Assembly: GCA_041740675.1 (NCBI GenBank)
Contig: JBGSLN010000088.1
Span: forward strand, 1 to 19,111
Direction: 5' to 3'
From: JBGSLN01 sp041740675
GTDB lineage: Bacteria > Pseudomonadota > Gammaproteobacteria > JBGSLN01
Length of the DNA: 19,111 bases
The notes beneath the pieces were generated by a model, which had not been told where the DNA came from, made no database searches, and saw nothing but the letters and a program-made list of their open reading frames with translations. The position numbers and the translations under genes are program-made. Positions 6,846 to 14,014 of the stretch are shown piece after piece. Every line of letters begins with the position of its first letter. The stretch's first letter is position 1.

Positions 6846-8025
6846 CTTTGGTTAACTCCACCGCAAATTCAGATTTAAGATCAGGTCCTTTTTCCCAAGT
6901 ATGCACAACCAACTCTTCAATTTCTGCATTCACTTGATCCATCGCTTGAATAATTCGATCAAGGGTTTTCTTTGAACCGGCATATTTTTCAACTTCATAA
7001 ATCGATCGAAGTTCTGTTCCTGCTTTTTTTACAGCCTCACTATTAGGTGAAACTGATAATTGCACATAATTACCGTATAATTGTCGAATAATATCGACTA
7101 ACATTTTCGCATTATCTGATTTTTCAAATTTAGTGATTAATAACCGAATAAAATTATAGTTAATGTCGCCTAAGCTACTCACAACGTCATTTAACATTCC
7201 AAAAAATTGAATAGTGCTGGAAAAATCAAGCATAGAAGGGGGAATCGGAATCAAAAGAGCATTGGCAGCATAAAGAGCATTGATACTAAGCATGCCCATA
7301 CTCGGAGGGCAATCAATGAGAATAATATCATAATTTTTTTGAACAGAAGCGAGGCCGTTTTTAAGAATTTTGTAAAATTCAAATTTTTCACCCGATGCAC
7401 GTTTTTGGGAATTTTGTACTGGAAGAACAAATTCAGCATTATAAAGCGCTAAATTAGCTGGAATGAGATCTAATCCAGGCCAATAAGTTTTTCGTATGAT
7501 GGGTTCAATATTCGTAGCTTCGCCAAGTAAATAGGGGAGTAGCGTTTCATTTTCTCCAATATCTCGATCTGGAATATAACCAAAACACTGAGTAACAGAA
7601 CCTTGACTGTCTTTGTCAATAATTAATACGCGATATCCTTTTAAGGCAAAATATTGGGCTGCATGAATGGTTGTTGAGGTTTTCCAAACGCCACCCTTAA
7701 AGTTAGCTACAGCAATTATTGCAGCGTCTGCATGGCTTGGTTTAGTAGGTCGAGTTCCAAAATAATTTCTTAATAAATTAATATGATCAAGAGTATAAAG
7801 TTTTTTCTTTGATACAGCATCAATTTGTGGCAATGGAACTTTATTGTCTTTCTCAGCATCTGCTAATGTTTTTCGAGAGCGGCCAATCATTTTACAAACG
7901 TCATTAACACCCCAGCTTCTTAATTTTTTTTCTAGTTCTGGTGTGAAAGCACGTTTGCGAATAATATCTAAAGCTTTTGAGCCGTTTGATTCAAAAGCAC
8001 TGAATATTTGTTTAGCGTTTGACAC
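6838..8025 (-). CDS. parA: ParA/SopA-like partition ATPase with N-terminal HTH
   Basis: A 395-residue partition ATPase that moves plasmid copies by binding nucleoid DNA in its ATP form. The N-terminal about 100 residues contain a DNA-binding helix-turn-helix (NDVCKMIGRSRKTLADAEKD, 41-60), the mark of type Ia ParA proteins that repress their own operon. Deviant Walker A is KGGVWKTS (110-117), with IDKDSQG (A' motif, 136-142) and Walker B ILIDCPP (235-241). It closely resembles F SopA in the segment after Walker A (ALKGYRVLIIDKDSQGS). The start is GTG at 8025 with a strong GAGGGGG upstream. First gene of the parA-parB operon. The W in the Walker A loop (usually G, Y or S) is a small variation. 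Confidence 0.93.
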   Translation of the reverse strand: MSNAKQIFSAFESNGSKALDIIRKRAFTPELEKKLRSWGVNDVCKMIGRSRKTLADAEKDNKVPLPQIDAVSKKKLYTLDHINLLRNYFGTRPTKPSHADAAIIAVANFKGGVWKTSTTIHAAQYFALKGYRVLIIDKDSQGSVTQCFGYIPDRDIGENETLLPYLLGEATNIEPIIRKTYWPGLDLIPANLALYNAEFVLPVQNSQKRASGEKFEFYKILKNGLASVQKNYDIILIDCPPSMGMLSINALYAANALLIPIPPSMLDFSSTIQFFGMLNDVVSSLGDINYNFIRLLITKFEKSDNAKMLVDIIRQLYGNYVQLSVSPNSEAVKKAGTELRSIYEVEKYAGSKKTLDRIIQAMDQVNAEIEELVVHTWEKGPDLKSEFAVELTKDD

Positions 8026-8079
8026 TATACCCCCTCAACTTAGCGAACCCACCTTTTTTTAGGCAGGCATTCTTTATTT

Positions 8080-8110
8080 GGTATGGTAACAGAAATACCG
8101 GATAGATCAA
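8080..8110 (-). promoter_or_regulatory. Putative parA promoter with overlapping operator
   Basis: On the minus strand TTGATC (8110-8105, 4/6) and TACCAT (8088-8083, 4/6) are 16 nt apart, giving a leader of about 50 nt to the GTG. The inverted repeat GGTAT (8080-8084) / ATACC (8095-8099) overlaps the -10 and spacer, where the HTH of a type Ia ParA could bind and repress. Prediction from pattern only. Confidence 0.4.
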
Positions 8111-8160
8111 GAGAATGATTTTCATGCACTACAATTTTATTGGAGGTTAGTGAGGGCACG

Positions 8161-8237
8161 GGGCTATCTCATTAAAAAAACTCAGCATTCTCCAACAGCG
8201 AGTAAATGACTATCCAGCTATTTTAATGAGATAGTCC
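8161..8237. repeat. MITE-like inverted repeat, 77 bp
   Basis: Arms CTATCTCATTAAAA (8164-8177) and TTTTAATGAGATAG (8221-8234) are perfectly complementary. They extend outward with one wobble to GG/CC, giving 17-bp arms around a 43-nt centre with no ORF. The ends look like terminal inverted repeats of a miniature transposable element, but no clear target duplication flanks them. A long hairpin RNA or an origin-associated structure is an alternative. It lies in the 295-nt space between divergent parA and the Dph6-like gene; the rest holds the two promoters and no ORF. Confidence 0.55.
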
Positions 8238-8278
8238 TGAGCGAGTGTATCCTGATTATTCTGACGTTGAAAAATTTG

Positions 8279-8287
8279 TGATATAGT
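8279..8287 (+). promoter_or_regulatory. Extended -10 promoter of the Dph6-like/symporter pair
   Basis: TGA followed by TATAGT (8282-8287, 5/6) forms an extended -10 element. The matching -35 region (TTCTGA, 8259-8264, 17-nt spacer) is weak, as is usual for extended -10 promoters. Initiation near 8294 would give a leader of about 27 nt before the ATG at 8321. Confidence 0.4.
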
Positions 8288-8320
8288 TTCCAAGAATATT
8301 TTTATTAAAAAAGAACTAAT

Positions 8321-9016
8321 ATGCTTAAACCTACGTTGAGTCCATCTTCAAATACTAGCGCTTATTTTGTTTCGTGGAGTGGCGGAAAAGATTCTTGTTT
8401 AGCGCTTTTTCGTACTATACAAAAATATGGAAAACCTAAATACCTTATCAATATGCTGACAGAAGATGGCTATAGAAGTAGGTCTCATGGTCTTGCAAAA
8501 ACAGTCATTGAAAAACAAGCCCATTTACTACAGATACCTATTAATTTTTATGCCGCTGCTTGGAATGATTATGAATCTGTATTTATCAATGCGTTATATG
8601 ATTTAAAGAAAGAAGGTATAGAAATGGGGGTATTTGGAGATATTAAAATTCCTGATAAGCCAGAGTGGCTTGCTCATCGGCAATGGGCTGAACATGTTTG
8701 TGATAAAGCTAATATCCTTGCTTATGAACCACTATGGGAAGATGGCGTCGAAACCTTATTGCAAAATTTTCTTGATGCAGGATTCGTAGCTAAAATTATT
8801 TCTATCAAAGCAGATCTTTTGAATAAAGATTACCTAGGAAGAATTCTAGATAAAAACTTGATTGCTGAATTTATCGAACAAGGGATCGATCCAGCGGGTG
8901 AAAAAGGGGAATATCATACTGTAGTTTTAGATGGTCCTATTTTTACTAAACCGTTGTGCCTAGAAGAAAGAGAACATGTTCTAAAAAATGGTTATTGGTT
9001 TTTAGATCTATACTGA
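8321..9016 (+). CDS. Dph6/ATP_bind_4-family ATP pyrophosphatase
   Basis: A 231-residue cytosolic enzyme of the ATP_bind_4 (MJ0570-related, Dph6) family in the adenine-nucleotide alpha-hydrolase fold. The PP-loop motif is SGGKDS (20-25). Family blocks GVFGDI (103-108), YEPLWED (135-141) and GEKGEYHTVVLDGP (193-206) are all present, and length is typical. Eukaryotic and archaeal Dph6 amidates diphthine on EF-2. Bacteria lack diphthamide, so the reaction and substrate here are unknown; activation of a carboxylate and amidation is the inferred chemistry. The symporter gene begins 56 nt downstream on the same strand, suggesting joint expression and a shared small-molecule substrate. Confidence 0.85.
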   Translation: MLKPTLSPSSNTSAYFVSWSGGKDSCLALFRTIQKYGKPKYLINMLTEDGYRSRSHGLAKTVIEKQAHLLQIPINFYAAAWNDYESVFINALYDLKKEGIEMGVFGDIKIPDKPEWLAHRQWAEHVCDKANILAYEPLWEDGVETLLQNFLDAGFVAKIISIKADLLNKDYLGRILDKNLIAEFIEQGIDPAGEKGEYHTVVLDGPIFTKPLCLEEREHVLKNGYWFLDLY

Positions 9017-9072
9017 AATACCCTAAGAGACAGCTAGAATAAGATAATTATTTTAAACATAAGAAGCTTACA

Positions 9073-10461
9073 TTGGAATTTCTAGATCTTTTTATTTTTA
9101 CGACTTTAATAGCGCTCATTTTATTACTAGGTATTCGCAGCGCTTTTCAGGTGAAAACTGAAAATTACTATCTCTTCGCAGGTCGAAAAACAAAACTATT
9201 TCCACTGATTGCAACACTGGTTATGACCGAGTTTAATACCGGCACGTTAGTCGCTTTTTCTTCTGCCGGATATTATGCACGATGGTGGGCTTTATCTTTG
9301 CCGTTTGTATTTTTATTTGGCTTAATGTTTTATTCCTTAGTTGTTGCAAGAAAATGGAAGTCTTTTAATGGAGTTTCTGTGGCTCACTATTTTGCAGAAC
9401 GTTATGGTCGACGGATGGGAGTATTTACTGGGGTTATTTTATTTGCTGCAATGGCGGGCTTTAGTGCTACTTATGTGAAAGCATTGACCCTAATTTTCAA
9501 TCCAATATTTTTGGGAGTAAACCCCTGGTTAGTCAGTAGTGGTTTAGTTGCACTTATACTCTGCATCACTTGGCGCGGGGGGTTAAGTGCGATTATACGA
9601 ACCGACATCCTTAGTTTTCTGATAGTCATCATATTTTTCCCAGTTCTTTTATTTTATTGTCATCACATTCATGCTTTCTCTGACAACATGAAGCATTTCT
9701 CTCTCTCTCAAATGCAACAGGCATTACCGTTTAAATTTGTGATCTCTCTTATCGTTCTCACTATGTTTAGTTATATTTTAGCGCCATGGTATGGGCAAAA
9801 AGTGATATCTGCTCAAACGCCAGCAATTGCAAGTCTTGCGGTGGCTATAGCTGCTATTTTCATTTTTATTCTCTATGGTTTAGGCATTGCTATTACCACA
9901 ATCCTTGCTAATAAAGGGTTACAATTGGGCGATCCACAACAAGCATTACCTTATGCGATTAGATATGTTCTACCTTCGGGTTGGCAAGGATTAGGTTATG
10001 CAGTTCTTTTTCTCACAGCCGCTACTACTTTAACAGGTATGTGGGGAGCAATGGTAACGCTATTAATAAACTTTAGACCATTAACAAACGCAAAAAACAA
10101 ATTATATTGGAGTATTTTTGTGACGGGGCTTTGTGCGTTATTATCTTATTTATTGGCTAACCTATTTGTCGATCAAGTATTTAATAAGATGATACTGGTC
10201 AACATTCCAGTCGTTGCTTTATCTTTTGCTTTATTAGCAGGATTTTATTGGAAAAAAACAAATACACTAGGTATTAGTCTTAGTATCGTAGTAGGATTAC
10301 TATGGGGTATCGGTTGTTATCTCCATTATGGAACCGAGCATTTGTATACTTGGTACTGGGCAATTTATGGTATTCCGCTTATTTTTGTGACGGGTATTCT
10401 TGGAACATTAGCGCATGCTTTTTTCAAGGTAAACATTCATTGGTTGCGAGATCTATCTTAA
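9073..10461 (+). CDS. Sodium:solute symporter family (SSS) transporter
   Basis: A 462-residue polytopic inner-membrane protein of the SSS/SLC5 superfamily (LeuT fold) with about 12-13 hydrophobic helices. Recognisable are the N-terminal helix followed by ENYYLFAGRKTK, the TM2 region TEFNTGTLVAFSSAGYY, and FNGVSVAHYFAERYG before TM4. Such proteins import solutes with Na+; the substrate cannot be told from sequence. The start is TTG at 9073 with a weak AAGAAG upstream; the next in-frame Met (residue 51) would remove TM1, so TTG is preferred. It sits 56 nt behind the Dph6-like gene, with no terminator between. No cysteine-rich or C-terminal kinase extension is present. Confidence 0.87.
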   Translation: MEFLDLFIFTTLIALILLLGIRSAFQVKTENYYLFAGRKTKLFPLIATLVMTEFNTGTLVAFSSAGYYARWWALSLPFVFLFGLMFYSLVVARKWKSFNGVSVAHYFAERYGRRMGVFTGVILFAAMAGFSATYVKALTLIFNPIFLGVNPWLVSSGLVALILCITWRGGLSAIIRTDILSFLIVIIFFPVLLFYCHHIHAFSDNMKHFSLSQMQQALPFKFVISLIVLTMFSYILAPWYGQKVISAQTPAIASLAVAIAAIFIFILYGLGIAITTILANKGLQLGDPQQALPYAIRYVLPSGWQGLGYAVLFLTAATTLTGMWGAMVTLLINFRPLTNAKNKLYWSIFVTGLCALLSYLLANLFVDQVFNKMILVNIPVVALSFALLAGFYWKKTNTLGISLSIVVGLLWGIGCYLHYGTEHLYTWYWAIYGIPLIFVTGILGTLAHAFFKVNIHWLRDLS

Positions 10462-10469
10462 CTTAAATT

Positions 10470-10497
10470 ACGACAAACTCTAAAATTCAACTACAAT
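10470..10497 (+). promoter_or_regulatory. Possible promoter of the 36-codon exported ORF
   Basis: ACGACA (10470-10475, 4/6), 16-nt spacer, TACAAT (10492-10497, 5/6), about 32 nt before the ATG at 10529. It begins just after the symporter stop codon. Confidence 0.3.
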
Positions 10498-10528
10498 AAA
10501 TTATATCTACATTGAAAAAGAGCCTACG

Positions 10529-10639
10529 ATGAAAACCTACTTTAAACTACTATCTGGAAGTGTTTTCTTTATTATGATGATAGTTGCTGCACCGGTGTTG
10601 GCTAAAGGATCAATTTATACAGTATTAAATGACAATTAG
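10529..10639 (+). CDS. Short exported peptide or N-terminal gene fragment
   Basis: A 36-codon ORF starting ATG AAA ACC with AAAGAG about 8 nt upstream. Residues 1-25 form a clear Sec signal peptide: basic MKTYFK, a hydrophobic core FFIMMIVAA and a cleavage-type PVLA before KGS. Only 11 residues (KGSIYTVLNDN) remain after cleavage, then TAG. Either it is a true tiny secreted peptide or, more likely, the start of a larger periplasmic protein cut off during rearrangement of this IS-rich locus. Reading past the TAG gives 14 more codons and another stop, with no recognisable domain. Confidence 0.45.
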   Translation: MKTYFKLLSGSVFFIMMIVAAPVLAKGSIYTVLNDN

Positions 10640-10717
10640 CTTTGCCGGCGCATTGCCTCATTAGAAAATAACACTATCTTATAGTAGTCATTGACTCATA
10701 ATGATCGCACTAAATTG

Positions 10718-10820
10718 TTACACACAAATATTATCAATAAATAATTCTGTCGTCATCGATTTCTTATTAATCATGAGTTCTTGATATTCTAATTTTCGAT
10801 TATTTTGCTGAATTCGGATC
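10718..10820 (-). pseudogene. Possible C-terminal ORF remnant at the IS66 edge
   Basis: Reading outward from the IS66 left edge on the minus strand there is an open frame of 33 codons (IRIQQNNRKLEYQELM...ELFIDNICV, then TAA at 10720-10718) with ordinary amino-acid composition and no start codon of its own. It may be the tail of a gene truncated by the IS, or chance. The rest of 10640-10820 shows no recognisable feature. Confidence 0.2.
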
Positions 10821-10842
10821 GTAAACGTTCGGCTAATTACAT
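10821..10842 (+). repeat. IS66 terminal inverted repeat, tnpC side
   Basis: GTAAACGTTCGG followed by CTAATTACAT. It pairs with the end at 12673-12694 with two or so mismatches. It lies 44 nt beyond the tnpC stop, so the element boundary is intact even though the tnpC C-terminus is missing. Confidence 0.8.
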
Positions 10843-10886
10843 AGGTTAAAGATTTTTTAATTTTATGAAAATTTATTTTAATAAGT

Positions 10887-11839
10887 TTAAATCAATGTTG
10901 TAAGGTAATATTTGCCCACTGCAAAAGGGCGAATATCGTTTTCAACCCAATTATTATCAATTTCTAATCGACCATCGAGCAAATAATGGTTTAACTCATC
11001 CCAGCGCTCTAACATATACTCAATGCCTTTGCCTAATAGGCCTTGCGGCGATGTAGAGAGTTTAATTTTCTCAAGCCAGCTTTTTAGTTGCAGCAATACG
11101 GGCACCGATTTAGTTTGTCGTAATTCAAAACGCTGCTCGAATGACCTGTTGTTTTCGCGTGCTTCAGCTTCGACCGCATATAACTGCGCAATCCATTTGA
11201 GCGCTACGTCTGCTTGTCCCTTGCTCTTGGCTAGTTTGATTAATTTTGCAAAGGGCCGCCTAGCATGGGTCATGCAACCTAAGTGAATAATGCTTTGCAT
11301 TTTATCCACCCAATCATAACCTCCATAGCCGTCTGTTTGTAAATAACCTTGAAAACCACCAAGGAATTCCTTGGGATGTTCTGCGGCTCGGTTTCTTGGT
11401 ACTCATAATAAACAGCAGTACGATTCGGAGCATTGCCGCGATAAATCCACATGTAACTCTTTTGTTGGTTTCGCCGTCTGGGTTCTCGCATCACCTGTAC
11501 CGGCGTTTCATCCGCTTGAATATAACCTGAGGCAATAATATCGGCCTTTAATAAAGGCAATAAGGGTAACATTTTTTCATACGCCTTCATTAACCAACCA
11601 CAGGTGGTATTGCGAGGCAGTTTAATTCCATAGCGTTCCCACATCGCTTCTTGTCGATACAGAGGCAAATGGTCAATATATTTGCTGGTGACTGTAAAGG
11701 CGACTAAACTTGGCGCTGCAATGCTCTTGGGTAAAAACAACTTAGGCATGGACGCAATGCTGATGTTCTCTTGCCAATTTAACACCATGTTTTTCAATTC
11801 ATCGATGTCATCAGGCAAAATTTCTGACGATGATTTCAT
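10887..11839 (-). pseudogene. tnpC: IS66 transposase TnpC, frameshifted and internally deleted
   Basis: DDE transposase of IS66, broken in three ways. (a) The N-terminus (LPDDIDELKNMVLNWQ) jumps directly to PKLFLPKSIAAPSLVAF, so the leucine-rich and zinc-binding part, about 130 residues, is deleted. (b) One base is lost near 11369-11376: the first frame runs to 11279, but the true continuation KEFLGGFQGYLQTDGYGGYD lies in the frame that ends at 10887. (c) After NNWVENDIRPFAVG the usual RKNWLF-type C-terminus is replaced by KYYLTTLI and a stop. The catalytic residues can still be read: D in ADETPV, D in QTDGYGG and E in WVEND. Total span is 317 codons against roughly 510 in intact relatives. 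No active product is expected. Confidence 0.9.
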
Positions 11840-11917
11840 CCCAACATTATATCAAAAAACCCTATTTTTGTAGAGTAAAAATTCACATTGCTTACATATT
11901 TCTTTATAAAATCTCGG

Positions 11918-12271
11918 TCAAAAATACGTCTGGTAATCGACGGGCATTAATGCATCCATCTGAGAATATTTGTCACTGGCTAATATCCATTTTAAATGCG
12001 CCTTATCTAATTCTATCTCGCCCAGCGCGTTCTTCGGAAATATGTATTTGCCTTTCTCTAGTCGCCGATACCAAAGCGTAAAACAATTTTGTTCATAATG
12101 CAGCGCTTTCAATTTGTTCCCACTGCGGTTCCGAAATAAAAATAAGTGTCCGGATTGTGGGTCCTGTTTCAATAGGTCAACCACCATGATAACCAACTCA
12201 TCAATCGATTTACGCATGTCGGTCGGTTCCGTCTTCAAATAAATTTTGCTCGTTTCAGGTATCATTAACAT
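11918..12271 (-). CDS. tnpB: IS66 accessory protein TnpB
   Basis: A 117-residue protein of the IS66 Orf2/TnpB family. The diagnostic segments are IYLKTEPTDMRKSIDELV, SGHLFLFRNRSGNKLKALHYEQN, FTLWYRRLEKGKYIFP and the C-terminal LDKAHLKWILASD-type end. It is complete and without stops, the only apparently intact gene of the element. I chose the ATG at 12271 (MLMIPE); a GTG at 12277 is possible and has GGGGG just upstream. It overlaps the end of tnpA, as usual in IS66. Its exact role in transposition is unknown in the family. Confidence 0.9.
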   Translation of the reverse strand: MLMIPETSKIYLKTEPTDMRKSIDELVIMVVDLLKQDPQSGHLFLFRNRSGNKLKALHYEQNCFTLWYRRLEKGKYIFPKNALGEIELDKAHLKWILASDKYSQMDALMPVDYQTYF

Positions 12272-12612
12272 TGGCACAATACCCCCAGCAATCCTTGCAA
12301 AGAGGCTTTGTGATACTGGACGGGAAGTTCTAATTTAATTCCGTTAGGCAGGCTGATTTTATAATGCGATGCTATTGGTAGCATTCATGGACTAACAACA
12401 TTGGGTTCTGTTGTTTGCACCTTCACAGTCATAAATTCTGCTTGTTTGGGCCCATTGATTGGATTGGTCTTCAAATACTGCCGATAATATTTAAACCGAT
12501 GTAATTCATGTTTATGTAGCTCACAAAACTTAGCTTGCGTCAGCCTGCTTCCCTCAAACTAGTCCATCACTTTTTGCCAATGTACATATCGCTCTTTAAA
12601 ATTTTCTTTCAT
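12265..12612 (-). pseudogene. tnpA: IS66 tnpA remnant with two in-frame stops
   Basis: Starts at ATG 12612 with a good GGGAGG upstream and reads MKENFKERYVHWQKVMD, TAG (12561-12559), then FEGSRLTQAKFCELHKHELH, the helix-turn-helix typical of IS66 TnpA. A second stop, TGA, is at 12387-12385. The C-terminal block YKISLPNGIKLELP is the conserved end of this family, and the frame closes at TAA 12267-12265, overlapping tnpB. Without the two stops it would be 115 residues, a normal length. Confidence 0.82.
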
Positions 12613-12672
12613 GCTAACAACCTCCCACTAATTAGATACCCAAGCATGAATATTTTTTATCAAAATTAAAAG

Positions 12673-12694
12673 AGGTAATTATCCGAGCGTTTAC
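12673..12694 (-). repeat. IS66 terminal inverted repeat, tnpA side
   Basis: Reading inward on the minus strand: GTAAACGCTCGGATAATTAC. It is the partner of the repeat at 10821-10842. The acyltransferase coding frame begins at the very next base, 12695. Confidence 0.8.
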
Positions 12695-13471
12695 TTAAAA
12701 CACGCTATATTTGCCGCACTAACATTTCATATTAATTGGCTTGAAGCAAAAACAGGCTATTTGCCTGGTCCTTGGGACGTCATGTGGTCATTATCCATTG
12801 AGGAAACTTTTTATCTGTTTTTCCCATTAATTTTTCTATTAGTAAGAAATAAATTTTTGATTGCTATGGTTTGTTTAATATTCATTATAGCTGGCCCATG
12901 TGCGAGGGTTCTTATCGGAAATGATATATGGAGTGACAAGTCTTATTTATCGTGTATGGATGGGATTGTATTTGGGTGTTTAGCTGCGTTGCTTATGAAT
13001 AAAGCCACACTTACAAAACAAGCAACAAAAATTTGTTTTGTTGTAGGATTAGTTTTATTTACACTAATTTTTATCTTTCGAAAATTTATCGCTGATATAG
13101 GACTATGCGCAGTTGGTTTAAATGTTACTTTGTTAGAAATTGGTACCGCATTACTATTAATCTTTTTTCATTTCAAGTTATCTGAATATAACAAATGGCA
13201 GAAAATAATGACTCTACCATTTCGTTGGTATGGCAAAAATAGTTATGAAGTCTATTTAACGCATATGTTTGTAGTAACAGTATTTTTTAACTCAATAATT
13301 GCTAAGGAATTACTTTCAGCATCGATAATTATTATTTCTTTTGCGATAATCATTTTATTATCAGGATTACTAGGCGATTTTGTTGCCCGATTTTTTTCGG
13401 AGCCAATGAACAAACTGTTAAGAAGGACCCGAGAAGAGAACAAAAACAGCGAACTTAATATATTAGCTTAA
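12695..13471 (+). pseudogene. Acyltransferase-3 (OafA-like) C-terminal fragment, cut by IS66
   Basis: The open frame runs from the IS edge (LKHAIFAALTFHINWLEAKTGYLPG) through PWDVMWSLSIEETFYLFFPLIF, a hallmark of the membrane acyltransferase_3 family that O-acylates cell-surface sugars. Several more hydrophobic helices follow, with WYGKNSYEVYLTHMF near the end. About 258 codons remain; intact relatives are about 350-380. The missing N-terminal part contains the conserved His/Arg of the active site, so the product would be inactive even if made from the internal TTG (12761) or ATG (12782). No N-terminal half is visible on the other side of the IS, so the flank was deleted as well. Confidence 0.82.
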
Positions 13472-13533
13472 AAATTACTCCAATATATCTTTAATCGTTG
13501 ATGCTGTATCTCACATGGATGCGTGTTGATCTG

Positions 13534-13886
13534 ATGAAAAAAATAAGAGTTAGTTTGATTATTGCATATCAATTGAACAAGTGGCGGCAAAACACACGTT
13601 CCGTACCCTAGCGCCCTTTAATGAAGAAAAAAATTATATAGGTGCGCATATTAGTATTATCTATCCAGAAGAACGGGTTAGCATTAATCCAGAGGAAATA
13701 GATAACTTATTTTCATTTGAAATCGATGGATTATTTAAAGCATATTTGCAAGGAAAAAAATACTATGTTTTAAAAGTGATATCCCAAGATTTAGTAAAAT
13801 TTCGTTTAAAATATGGGTTATCTCATAAACTACTATTTAAAGGGTGTTTCATAGATCCCCATATTACCATTGCCGTTGGCGGATGA
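13534..13886 (+). pseudogene. 2H-phosphoesterase-like small ORF, possibly frameshifted
   Basis: The clear coding part is the frame 13581-13886 (101 codons from a GTG; open back to 13554). It has two HxS/T motifs, AHISIIYP (H23) and PHITIAVG (H94), 71 residues apart, as in 2H phosphoesterases (2'-5' RNA ligase/cyclic phosphodiesterase fold). It also has FSFEIDGLFKAYLQGKKYYVLKV between them. The GTG has no good ribosome site. An ATG at 13534 in another frame begins MKKIRVSLIIAYQLNKW and could be the true start joined by a frameshift near 13570-13600. Relatives seem to have a longer N-terminus, so it may be truncated. Substrate and activity are unknown; the family assignment rests on the two motifs. 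Confidence 0.4.
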
Positions 13887-13920
13887 GCTCCAGTATAAAT
13901 TACTACATATAATATTCTGA

Positions 13921-13959
13921 AGTGGCGCTTGGTCGCTGCTTCGGTAGTCCTGGGCCACT
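13921..13959. repeat. GC-rich inverted repeat, possible dispersed intergenic element
   Basis: AGTGGC (13921-13926) and GCCACT (13954-13959) enclose a distinctly GC-rich 27-nt segment in AT-rich surroundings. It resembles small palindromic intergenic repeats. Only one copy is present here, so dispersal is inferred. Confidence 0.35.
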
Positions 13960-13983
13960 CATCATTGTCAAAATTGAATTTAC

Positions 13984-14004
13984 AAAACCTTCACATTAGG
14001 TTTT
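13984..14004 (-). terminator. Weak hairpin terminator after the MBL gene
   Basis: AAAACCT (13984-13990), 7-nt loop, AGGTTTT (13998-14004), 10 nt past the stop codon at 14015. On the minus strand it ends in TTTTG, a short U-tract, and on the plus strand in TTTTC. It may act weakly in both directions. Confidence 0.45.
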
Positions 14005-14014
14005 CAAAATTATT

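Larger units (their letters stand above)
10821..12694 (-). mobile_element. Decayed IS66-family insertion sequence
   Basis: The element is 1874 bp, with tnpA, tnpB and tnpC in the IS66 order on the minus strand. Terminal inverted repeats are still visible: GTAAACGTTCGGCTAATTAC from 10821 (plus) and GTAAACGCTCGGATAATTAC inward from 12694 (minus), 18 of 20 identical and starting with the GTAA typical of IS66. Full-length relatives are about 2.5 kb; the shortfall is explained by deletions in tnpC. The 8 bp outside each end (TTCGGATC and TTAAAACA) do not match, so no target duplication survives. It is not expected to move on its own. Confidence 0.88.

Noticed and set aside
11288..11297. DnaA-box-like TTTATCCAC as an origin signal
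   Set aside because: It lies inside the IS66 transposase frame as a single copy, with no iterons or AT-rich unwinding element beside it.
11279..11409. Programmed frameshift making a fused IS66 transposase
   Set aside because: IS66 TnpC is not known to use frameshifting, there is no slippery heptamer or stimulator, and the gene also has two deletions, so a simple mutation is the better explanation.
10813..12702. 8-bp target duplication of the IS66 element
   Set aside because: The flanking 8-mers TTCGGATC and TTAAAACA do not match.
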